DNA of 64,000 nt from Halichondria panicea (Eukaryota; Porifera; Demospongiae; Suberitida; Halichondriidae): contig NC_087379.1 in NCBI RefSeq assembly GCF_963675165.1, positions 1,311,001 through 1,375,000 on the forward strand, in the 5' to 3' direction. Made by a program: the position numbers and the translations under genes. A model generated the notes under the pieces. The model did no database searches, had not been told where the DNA came from, and saw nothing but the letters and a program-made list of their open reading frames with translations. Below are positions 26,962 through 38,900 of the stretch, piece by piece (position 1 is the first letter of the stretch; each line of letters begins with the position of its first letter).

Positions 26962-29900
26962 ATGAGTGCTGGAGCTAGTAGCAGCAGGGCTACAGAGGTG
27001 ATCTCAGAGGCGGTGGATGGTGAACTAACTCTGCTCCCAGCCATTTCCTCAGCAAGAAAGAGATATGTTACTGTACGTATGAGACAGCGAATTAACAACC
27101 GGCTAGGGAGCAAGTCTCAACCAGAGCTCAATCGAAGAAAGGAATTACGGGTCTCCTCCAAGCTATGCAGTACTGTAAGCATGATTTAATACTGCAAGTT
27201 ATGCAAGATACTCTTTTATAAGCATCATTCAATGACAATAGACATTGTAGGCATTGACTAACTCAATGTAGATATCTACTTGCAACTAACAGTCTACATA
27301 ATTATATATAGTGATACAAATTATTATTATTCTCTTACACACAGCTGCCTCGACCCACTACTATAGAGGCGTTTGAGTTGTACAATGCACGGAAGAGCTA
27401 CCCCTTCCTGGAATATAACGGTCTGCACGACCCTCACCTCAAATCCTACTTCTACCAGTCACAGATGAAGGAAAAACTTGTTAAGAACGGGTGAGAAACA
27501 ATTTGATTGCATTGCTTACTTGATTAGTGGTTAGACATCATTAAAAGTATGGTTCGTTGTCCCCCAAAAGTGATAGTCACGTACAGTGTGTTAACTTTAA
27601 GTTTTAGGTTTCGATTTCATTAGTATTTTCCTGTGCAGATTTGTCACTCGTGATATGTACGTGCTTTGTCGCTCTCTCAAAGACTTCACTGCTCTCCGTG
27701 AATTCCAACAGTCTGAGTTAATGAAAGAAGGGAGAGATGCACTCATTGCAAAAGACAAGAGAGTGAGTCAATTAATCTCATTTGTTTTCTGTAATTAACT
27801 GCTATAGTATAGCAATCTATGTACTGTGTTGGAATTATGACCTCATTCTGCTTATTCCCACAGAAGAGGACCATTGCCAGTGCACCCCTGCCGAGGATAC
27901 CAATTAACGCAGAGAGAGAGAAGAAAAGAAAACAGTTCTACAAGCAGCAGCAGGATAAACTATACGAACAAGAGACGCACTTGCTTAAGAAGGACAGACA
28001 GGCGTACTTTGCTAAAATAATGGAATTGGAGGAGCGTCGGAAGCAGAGAGAGAAGATTGATATGGAAAGAGACGCTGAGAAACAGCGGAGGGAACTGACA
28101 CAGCTGAGAGAAGAGTTTGAGGTGCATGATGAAGTATAAATAATACGTATGAATAGCGATAATTACTTAGCATGCATACTATACCTAACTCCTTTGGAGT
28201 TTGTGTGAATGAGTGCCTGCTATACGGTTCAGGATGATCGTCAGAGGAGGGGCTGGCTGGATCAGTTGGAGGAGAATGATAGGTTGCGACAGATATACCT
28301 CACACAGATGAGGGAAGAGGATAAGATGAGACGTCTCAATGAGGTTTGTACTGTGCCACAAGTTATAGTTGTGACACATGCACGAGTGAGCTGTGTAACA
28401 ACTGATTTGTTGCATTCCTTGTGCATTCCTTTCCGTGTACACATCACTCCTTTTATAGGACAACTATAGTTTCAACTACTTGTGGTGGCTGTGGAATGCA
28501 CCAGACGCATGAAAAACGTTTTCTGCCTACCACTGAATCTGTTTAACAGTGTTATACTATAAAAGGGACCGTTTCAGGTTACTGGGTGGAGGTTACTGGG
28601 TGGAGGGTGGGCTTTAGGTAACTTCAGCCATACTATGCCATAGTGGCACAGTTCAAGGCTTGACCTGTGCCATATGGCAGATATTGGCACAGTGTTTCCT
28701 TTGATCCGCCCACTCAAAATGCAACAATGAAAAGATGGTATGTTCCACGAACAATTTTTGATCGGACGTAATTTTGCACTTCCCCCACTATAATAAAAAC
28801 AGCCTCAAAAACTGACTCTTGCTTTGAACAACCACAACTTGGTCCAACTTTGATTATCTCAGCTTAAAATGTTTGATTGGATCTGATTTTGCAGTTTTAT
28901 AGCCTATAATTATAGTACATGATTGTATGCTTTTTAATCCAAAAGGCCTCGTAAATGACTTCAGCCGTAACTTATTCTAGGGAGTAGACAACAGACAGTA
29001 CTTTCAATGGGGGATCATGTAGGGGGCTTGAGCACCCCCCTGGCCTCCCAAGCCTCAAATTATACATTGGCAATACTAATTGCTGTTGCAAGTCTGAGAT
29101 AACTTCAATAATTCATTAAATCAGAACTCTGATACATACAAAATACACAGGCTATTTATACAAAAACAATACTAGAAAGAACCTTCTAGAACAATAGTAC
29201 AGAAATGACTAAATAAGAACATGAAACCACTAGAACTAACACAACACAGTATTTACGGAATCACAGGTTTACAGTACAGTATTTACGGAATCACAAGTCT
29301 TTATCTTAATGTTAGTTCCATGTCGTAAGGATACCACATTTCCTCCCCTGTTAAATGTTAGTGTACCCACCATATCGATCAGGCCTGTTGCGATTTCTTT
29401 GCGGATATTGTCGAGCTGTTAATGCACCAGTCGAGGGTGACTCATCAGGTGGGGTTGGAGACGAATCAGTTGACTGATCAGGGGAAACTTCAAAATCTTG
29501 CAAATCCTTGTGAGCTGCCGTATCGTCGAAATCGTTTGGATTTGTTATATCGTCTTGTGACGACTCGGTGGTGGAAAGAGAATGAGTTCTATCACGTATG
29601 TGGTCGATATGTCGACGTAGTATCCTGCCATCACCAATTTCCACTTTGTAAGATACTGGTCCTGTCTGTTGTACAATGCTTCCTGGAAGCCATGTACCGT
29701 TTGTTCGGAAATCTTTGAGCATTACTTGTTGACCAACAGAGAACGTCCTTGGTTTAGCATGTTTGTCATGTTGCTGTTTCTGTTTCATCTGCTTGTCAGA
29801 TACGTTTCCCTCTGTGTTTGGTTTGAGGAGATCGAATCGTGTACGTACTTTTCTTTGAAGGAACAGTTCACTCGGTGAGACGTTAATGGTAGCATGTGGA

Positions 29901-32900
29901 GTTGAGCGGTATGACAGTAAAAACTGAGCCAATCTTGTTTTCAAACTCAGTCCTTCTCTCTCTCCAGCTTTCATGGCTCTTTTGAACGTTTGTACAAATC
30001 GTTCAGCTTGGCCGTTCGTGGAGGGATGGTATGGAGCACTTCGTATGTGTCTTATGCCATTGGCTTAAACAAAATCGCTAAATTCTTGGGATGTGAATTG
30101 TGCACCATTGTCGGAAACAATCTGTTCTGGTAGTCCATACCGAGCAAATAGTGCTTGCAGTGCCTCGATCGTGTTTTGAGACGTAGTGGAAGACATCTGA
30201 ATCACTTCTGGCCACTTGGAATGGGCGTCTACAACCACTAGAAACATTTTGTTCAAGAATGGACCAGCGTAGTCAATATGGATCCTTTTCCATGGGCTGT
30301 TTGGCCAAACCCAAGGATGGAGTGGTGCTACTGCAGGTTTAGAGGCTTGTTCCTGGCACGATAGGCACGCTTTTGCTTGGTTTTCGATGTCTTTATCGAG
30401 TCCACTCCACCACACGTAACTGCGGGCAATAGCCTTCATTCGGGACATTCCAGGGTGGTTCTCATGGAGAGCACGAAGGGTCTTTGCATGCAGGTTCTGT
30501 GGAATGATTGTGCGAATTCCCCACATCAAGCAACCACTTTCGATGCCAATTTCAAGACGGCGGTTGAAATATGGTTGTAGATCCGGTGTCACTTTCTGTG
30601 GCCATCCTGATTTGACATACTTTAACACCTTGCTTAAGGTTGGGTCACGTCGGGTAGCCGTCTGCACCTGCTGAGATGTTACAGGAAGAGCTTCGATTTG
30701 AGCCACATTGAAAGTGTGAATAGCATTAATGTCAGCCGTTTCGTACGAATCTTGTACTGGCAAGGGGAGACGTGATAATGCATCAGCATTGCTGTGTGCT
30801 TGAGTGGGCTTGAATTGGATATTGTAATCATAACCTGAGAGAAAAATTGCCCAACGTTGGAGACGAGCAGCTGCTAGGGACGGTATTCCTTTCTTTGGGC
30901 CAAATATAGCTGTCAGAGGTTTGTGATCAGTGATTAACGTGAATTTCCTGCCATACAAATACTGGTGAAACTTCTTGGTACCAAATACCAATGCCAGTGC
31001 TTCTTTATCGAGTTGAGCATAGTTTTGTTCGCTTGTCGTTAGCGTGCGTGAAGCAAAACAGATTGGTCTCTCAGCCCCGTCTGGTAGTACATGAGAAATA
31101 ACGGCTCCAATGCCGTAGGCTGACGCGTCCGCAGCCATGTTGATTGGTAGGTCCGGGTCATAGTGGGTGAGCACATCAGATGATGTAAGTTGTTTCTTTG
31201 CTTCTGTAAAAGCTTCCTGACATTCCTGTGTCCATTCCCACTTATGACTCGCTTGCAGAAGTTGGTTGATTGGGTAAAGGATGCTAGAGAGATTCTTGAT
31301 GAACTTTCCGTAGTAGTTCAGCAACCCGAGGAAGGAGCGAAGTTCTTGAACATTCTTTGGTTCTGGAGCCTGTGCAATAGCATCAAATTTACTTGGAAGA
31401 GCTTGGATTCCCTCTTTGCTGATCTGATGACCAAGATATTCTACCGACTTGGCCAAAAAGATACATTTTTCCTTCTTCAATCGCAACCCGTGTTCCGTAA
31501 AAAGTTTGAGGACTTGCTCCAGATTGTGTAGGTGGTCTTCTTCATCCACTCCTGTTATCAACAGATCGTCTAAGTAGCAGATAACGTGAGGCACTCCACG
31601 TAGGATGGTGTCCATCAGTCTTTGGAATATTGCTGGGGCTGACGCCACGCCAAAAGGAAGTCGGCTGAACTGGTATAACCCTTGATGGGTGTTGATAGTC
31701 ACGTATTTGGTAGAGTCCTTATCGAGTTCGACCTGTAGATACGCTTGTGACAAATCAAGCTTAGTGAAAAGGGAGCCATTTGCTAGTGTTGCGAATAGGT
31801 CTTCGGGTTTAGGCAAGGGGTACTGATCAACTTCAAGGTCTTGGTTGATAGTCACTTTATAGTCGCCGCAGAGTCGAAAACGTCCGTCTTTCTTGGGAAC
31901 TGCGACCAACGGTGCTGCCCAGTCACTGCTAGGTATTTTCTGGATGATACCTTGTTGCTCCATGCGGTCCAATTCATCTCCAATAGCCTCTTTGGTTGCA
32001 TAAGGAACAGGACGTGGTTTGAAAAACCGAGGAGTAGCATCTGGCCGTACTCTGAGAGTGGCTTTGTGTGAGGTCACAGTACCTAACTCGTCCTTGAACA
32101 ATGAATCGTATTCGTGTAACAAATTCTTTAGTGTACCTGCAGGGGGAGATTTGACAGTTGCAATACATTTCCAGTCCAACTGGAGGTACTTCAGCCAATT
32201 GCGTCCAAAAAGACTTGGTCCACTTCCAGCAACCACCACCAGCACCAGCCGAGCCACCTGTTCTCCATAATTAACACACACATTAATCTGACCCGTTACC
32301 ATCATAGCCTCATCTGTATATGTCTTTAGCAAAATATTTGACTTACGCAGCTTGAATTTAGAGAACTTGGCCTTTCTGGTGGCCTCAGAGATAATAGATA
32401 TTGCAGCTCCGGTATCGATTTCCATCTTGAGTGGAGTATCCTCGATCTTGACTGTAACTGTGATCGGCTGTGTAGAAGGCTCGGTCAATCGGTATAGGTG
32501 GTAAGTGTCAGCTTCTGAGTCGGTCGAGCTGTTCCCATCTGGTTCCACTAGGTGAGTTTTGAATCGTCTCTTCTCTGTCTTCTTGAACTGAGAGGGTGGG
32601 TTGGAGCGGCAGGCTGGTGCTATGTGTCCCTGCTTTCCACATGAATGACACTCTGCATCCTTGAAACGGCAATCAGCTGCAGAGTGATTCGACTTTCCAC
32701 AGCGGTAACAAGGTTGGTTTGGCTGCGGTCTCCTTTTGCTTTGTATGCTCTTGATGGAGGGGTTGCTGGCCTTGAGTGCTCTGGTGTTGCTTTCTGCTGC
32801 TTCCATTCCCTGTGCGATTTCCATTGCTCTCTTCAAAGTAAGTTCTGTTTCGGCTAATAGTCTTCTTTGCATTGCTTCGCTTCGGAGTCCTGCAACGAAA

Positions 32901-35900
32901 CGGTCACGTAGGGCTTCCGTGAGATACGCCCCAAAATTGCAGTGTGTTGCCAGCTTGCGTAGAGCTGCATCGTATTCTGCTAAAGATTCGTCAGGGACTT
33001 GATCCCTTTTTTGAAAATGAAAACGTTCTGCGATCACCGCTCGTGTCGGTTCGTAGTGCTTCCGTAGTGCAGCAAATATTTCTCCCTTTGTCTTCGATTT
33101 GGGAGCCTCAGGTGCAAGCAAGTCACATAGAAGACTGTAGGTCGTTGCACCAATGGAGCTGAGGAGAATAGGTACTTGCTTATCATCAGGGACTGTATTC
33201 GCCGTGAAGTAGAGGTCTACCTGATCCAGGTAGGTCTTGATAGACTCTTGGTCTGGTCTGTAATTGTTGAGAGTTCCATAGTGTGTGGCTGCCATTGCTG
33301 TAGGCTACTTAATCCACAATCCTCGTCGCCAGTGAGATAACTTCAATAATTCATTAAATCAGAACTCTGATACATACAAAATACACAGGCTATTTATACA
33401 AAAACAATACTAGAAAGAACCTTCTAGAACAATAGTACAGAAATGACTAAATAAGAACATGAAACCACTAGAACTAACACAACACAGTATTTACGGAATC
33501 ACAGGTTTACAGTACAGTATTTACGGAATCACAAGTCTTTATCTTAATGTTAGTTCCATGTCGTAAGGATACCACAAAGTCTATGCCCAATTGAGCATGA
33601 GCAATCAGGATTGAAAAATAATATGGCAATTCATTTGTTTCTCCGTTGTTTAATTAATGCAGGGGCATACATTCTATTTCACATGCCCCTGCTTCAATTT
33701 TTTTACCTGACTTTAGGCAAGTACATTTTATATGGCTATAATTATATAGACATGTAGGGGTCTCTGAGGTTGGCAAGGTGTGTTAACTCTCCAATGCAGG
33801 GGCGTAGCCAGGGGGGTCCCCAACCAGCCTGAGTCAAGTATACAAATCACAGAGAAATGTATCTGATTATCCAGCTGAGCACCCCTTCTCTTCCAAATCT
33901 TGCTGCAGTTAGGCTGTTATAGCTAGCTAGTATAGCAAGGAAAACGATTCAGTCTCTAAACTGTGAGCTATTCTGGCTTAAATCTATGAACTAGTTCTCT
34001 TTCGTGATCATGGGGCCAGCCACAGCTTCTCTATGCAAATAAAGGTTCAGTCACGCCCTACTTGGCACATAAGGTCATTAATAATAGGTGTGGCTTCCAG
34101 TCAATTAAATTTCGGCGCTGCGTGGCTAAAAATCGGGCACTTCGCGCCCTCTTTCATCTATGATAGCACCCCTTTTTCTCCAAAATCCTGGCTACACCCC
34201 TGCAATGCAGGAATAATATTACCGTACCCTCGCGAAAATACGCCCACCCTTTTCTGCAAGAAGTCTAGGCTTATTAGGGGACTGGGCGTTTAATCGCGAA
34301 CGGCGAGTTTTCATTCGAATATACGCCCACCCGTGGCCTCAAATCGAGGTTTACACTTTTCTCTATGCCAATTCTTATTGTATTTTCATTTTAATACATA
34401 GTATGAACATTTTATTGACAACAACAATGTTATAAACTAATGCATGAGTATGATTAAAGCATGACAAGAGAATGAACATGAAGAAGTGGACTCTGAGTCT
34501 GACTCTATTCGTTGCTTGTTGATGTTAGATGTAGCAGAAACTTTTCGAAGGATGGTAGGTCATACTCCTACAGAGCAGCTATATCAGGTACTTTGTTTCA
34601 GAAAACCAAGGCAAGGTAACCTGCAAAATTAGCCTGTGTGATAACTTTCTTAGACTTTGTGTTTCCTTTCTCAGCATATAGGACTAGCTACTTGTTCCCT
34701 AGACTGGAAATCACGCCCCTTTCTTTAGGGAAAGAGACTGGCCAGGTGACTATCAACGACTCGTCCCAACGGAATGCTTGGAATGTAGTGTGTGCATGAA
34801 TGCGTGGGAGATATCTAAACCACAATATTGCATAAATTTTATTATTATGTGAGTATTAATATTTTTAGCTGTACAGTTGCAGTATAAATGTTATGTCTAC
34901 TTAGCTAGCTGTTTGGATATAAGTTGTCTATCAGTACTTCTCCAATGAAGCAATTCTAAAGTTGCTATAACCTGGCTGGCTACAAGGCCACTGCAAAAAT
35001 AACAGACAGAAGTCAGTAGCAGAGATCAGATATATTTGTCTCTCTGCCAACTGGTTTATGGAAAGTCCCTTTGCTTTGCCCTATTGCCAGCAACATTTGA
35101 GTTTCTATTACAGCGGTATCATTGCCACAGACAGGACAAGAACTAGGTACATCCAGGTGACAGCTAGCTCCAGACTTGGACATAGTTTTGCAGCAGTTGA
35201 CTTGTGATTGAAATTAAGTTTGGTAGGTGGCTGAGCTAGCTAGCTTGCTAGAGTACAAGTAGATCTAGCTCGATCTAGCCAAAGTATACAAAACCGCAAC
35301 ACTGGTGACCACACCCTTTTCCCTGAACCACTTCCGCAAAATTCAGTACGCAATGAAGACGAGTCGTTGATAGTCACCTGGCCAGTCTCTTTCCCTAAAG
35401 AAAGGGGCGTGGTTTCCAGTCTACTTGTTCCCTGCATATACATCTTCAGGGGCAAACAGATCCATACAGAGAAAGTTATAATGTCTGATCTTGGTCCAGC
35501 AAGGAGTATAGTCTTACTAGCTACTATACCTAAAACTTCCTTTCTTCACTAAAATTATAGTAAACATGTGGCATTCAGCTACTGCGCATGCTCAACTTCT
35601 TATTCTGGGTGGGCTTATAATCGAGTGAAAATACCCTTGTGCAAGAACTTTGAAGCAAAAGAGGGGATGGGCGTTTATTCAAGATGGGCTTATTTTCGCG
35701 AGGGTACGGTACTACATGTATTTTGGAAGGGCTTCAGCCCCCATAGCTCCCTATTGTCTACCGCCTTGTGGCCAGTGTATTGTGCAATCATAGATACTAT
35801 AAATTACATGGATATGAAAAACGACGGTAGTTTCCGGTGTTTTGGCTGTCCCACTCATTGCATCGGATGTAGCGGAAGTTTACAGTATAGTATACGATTA

Positions 35901-38900
35901 TTTCAAATAAAAATGGCTACTCAAAAAGAGTCACTAGTTGTTCCAGCACTGAGAGCGTTATTTGAGAGAGTTTTGACGAATTTATGAATGAGAATAATGA
36001 TGATGGAGGCTCTAAGATAGCCTTGAGTCATGACAAGGATGCATTTTACATGTATATTATAGATCTCAGCAGTGGCGTAGGCAGAGGGGGGCTGACGGGC
36101 CGTCAGCCCCCCCCCCTTTTGTGTTTCATCAACTCCAACTCAGCTTGATCTATCAATCTATTCTGCACTGTACTGCAAGCGTAGTTACTAGAATGATGTC
36201 ATTCAATGGAAATGTGGGCAGGGCCATCTACATGCGCATGCTTACTGCTGATGAAAAGTGATGACCTTTTTTTAGGTAAAATTTCAAGCTATTCAGCGCC
36301 TTCTGGCCCTGCTCAATGGATTTGAGCCCTGCCCTTCCCAAAATCCTGGCTACGCCACTGCTCAGAATTTAATACAGATTCTACTACAATTATTATACAT
36401 GAATGAATGACGAGTATGCTTGGCTGTCTGCTTGGCTGTCGTAATTGTTGACATGGAGTAGAGGCTTTGAACTCAAACGACATGGACAGTGGACATCACT
36501 TTCTCATGTCGTTCTTTTGCCGGTCAATGAATGTTTTTCCTTCTTTCTTAATCTCGCCAACTTCTTTTTTCTTGTGAGGTGAGAGTCTGGCTGTAAAAGA
36601 AAACATAAACGAAGTCAACAGCATGACATTGTAACATTACGAAAGAATAATCTCTAGCTATACATGTACTTCAGTTCATAATAATGAAGAGCTACCTGAT
36701 AAAAACAATTGTAGGCATTGGAAGTTGATGGTCATATAAATTAAGTGACACAAAGAGACCTACTTGACAGCATCTATTGTGACAATTTATCGAAAGTTAC
36801 GGCAGATACAAAACCAAACCATATTATGGAAGGCACAACAATATAATATATTAGCTAACTGCTTGATGTAAAACAAACACAGCAATCCTCTTATAAGCCA
36901 AGATTTCGAGCCACAAAGGTTAAAACACACATTTACAGTAAAACATCCTGATTAATCAGCTGTAAAAGCACTAAGCGAGCTAATCACGAACAAAACTTAC
37001 TTCAGATAGTTAGTTGCAGAGTCAGTCGTGTTTTAGTTGAATTTTCAGCTCTTTTCAGATCATACAGCTATAGCTCTTTTTTCAACTCTGTCTATAACTC
37101 ATTGATCGTGGCAGTGAGTGTCCCAGAAAATGTCCGGATATACTAACCGTAAACTACGGTCGTTTCATATCCATGTAGTGTCTATGGTGCAATCATACTA
37201 ATAGGTTCACAGTATACCGGTACTTGCGAAACACCATGTAGATTAGTAGCAGTGGTTTGCTTATCCTAATTAATTATAATTATTATAATCACTAATAATC
37301 AACAATAAAATTAATTATGGCTTTCTGTATAGTTGGAGAAGTGTTGGCAGAGGTACGATGAGCATTCCCGGCAGGTGAAGGAAGAGGAAGAAGCACAGAG
37401 AGCCTGGGATATGCAAGAAAGAGAGAAGCGGATAAGAAAGAGAGAGAAATTCCTCCAAGTTCTCAAAAAGAGGGATGAAGGTGAATTCCTTTCAGTCTAA
37501 AACTTGTCTGTAAATCTAGTGCCTTTTGCTGGCTAGTATTCTCTGTTGTATACAACACTAGCTGTTACTGTAATTGCCAGTGGCTTGATTGCCTCAGTGT
37601 TCCTATACCTATGTTTACTATTATAATGACTTTAATCCTCCCCTTATTTTTATGCCTCGAGGCGTAGCCGCACGAGGGATACGGTAAAGCTGACTGTGCA
37701 TGTGCATGTGTCTGTCTGTGTGCCTGTTCCAGCTGTAACTGCTCAACGGTTGCAATGCGACGAAAACTAACAGCTTCTATAGGCTTCTAGCCACGTTCTC
37801 TTGGATTTTGATTTGCAAACTAAAGCTTCTTTCTCGAGTTATGGCTAGTTTGACTCACATTAAAGGCTGTTGCAGTCTCTTCAGAATTTTTCATAGCATC
37901 ATCTGTTTGCACAAACTTTCTATTCAACATAATTATGAGCTATATAGCCTTGCACTAGAGCACTAGCTTTTTGTTAGCTATACAAGAGTAAAAAAATATC
38001 TGTTAAAACAGCTAGCATGCATATGTAATAGTAGCCATTAAATTTTGTGAAACTGATCTCTTTGGACACACCCTTTAATTATTCCTGTGGATGTAATGCG
38101 CACGCGCGCTCATTCCCCATGTGTGAGAAAATAATATCCAAGATCCAGATTCTCCTGGCAGAGTCATCTTTTCTTGAGGGCCTGGTAAGCCACCATAATA
38201 ACAATAATAGATAACAATTATGCATGTACACAAGTCTTTTCTTCTCAATAGATATTATATATACACTGAACTAATCTTGGAAGAATCAATTTTCTTCTTT
38301 CTTGAGGTCCTGAACAACAATAGATGCACGTAAATAAGTCTTTTCTTCTCAGTGAGTTTATATATAGATAAGCTAACTTTAATGTAAAATTCATTATAGA
38401 AACTACTATAACACTAGAGCGAAAGCATAACATGGCGAGAGGCATTAGCAAGCGTGCGCTTGCAACACTCGTTCACAAAGTGTCTGATACCTGAAAGACC
38501 CCATAATTATGAAGTTACATGCATGTATAATTATTATTTGCCACTTTATATAGTGCAATTTGTTTCTCTATACTTCAGAGCTCCAAGAAAAACTGCATGA
38601 GGAGAACCACCAACAAGCAGAGCAACTCAAAGAACAGGCCGACTATCTAGAAAAGAGAAAGCAAATGGTGGTAGAGAATGAAGTGTTCAAGTGGAAGGAG
38701 GGCTTTCAGAGGAAGCAGGAGAACTGGAGTAACGTTGTCAGCCAACATAGAGAGGCTATGTGAGGCTAAGTAGATGTTAAAGTGTTTATACATGTAGCTG
38801 TACAACACACCCATGCATGCAGAGGAGACTGGAACCACTTGACGTTTAGCAGTCACTAATTGTATTTCTCCAAACTTTTCTACTTCGAGCCTATAATACA

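Larger units (their letters stand above)
29095..33576 (-). mobile_element. Ty3/gypsy LTR retrotransposon, minus orientation
   Basis: The element is 4482 bp, bounded by two 244-bp direct repeats that begin TG and end CA and look identical by eye. It is flanked by the 5-bp target duplication AAGTC (29090-29094 and 33577-33581). Order on the minus strand: LTR, a probable primer-binding site starting TGGCGACGAGG directly inside the LTR, gag, protease, reverse transcriptase, RNase H, integrase, polypurine tract, LTR. Integrase lying after RNase H is the Ty3/gypsy arrangement. There is no envelope frame. It sits antisense in an intron of the coiled-coil gene. Confidence 0.95.
35778..37205. repeat. 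inverted-repeat pair enclosing about 1.4 kb
   Basis: The segment around 35783-35840 (GTGCAATCATAGATACTATA, then ACATGGATATGAAAAACGAC) returns inverted around 37147-37205 (TTTCATATCCATGTAGTGTC, then ATGGTGCAATCATAC). Between the arms are a second TIR element and a possible small gene. It could be a composite element or a segmental inversion scar. Confidence 0.55.
28344..37332. other. 9-kb intron of the coiled-coil gene, filled with mobile elements
   Basis: All other introns of this gene are below 1.1 kb. This one contains a complete LTR retrotransposon, two TIR elements, a 1.5-kb foldback structure and another inverted-repeat pair, plus about 750 bases of unique sequence before the first LTR. 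Both flanking exons are in phase 0, so no exon is missing by frame. Confidence 0.75.

Noticed and set aside
35925-35987. Short plus-strand frame MATQKESLVVPALRALF near the foldback elements
   Set aside because: Only about 20 codons from its ATG, with no supporting splice sites or family; possibly a coding relic carried by the inverted repeat.
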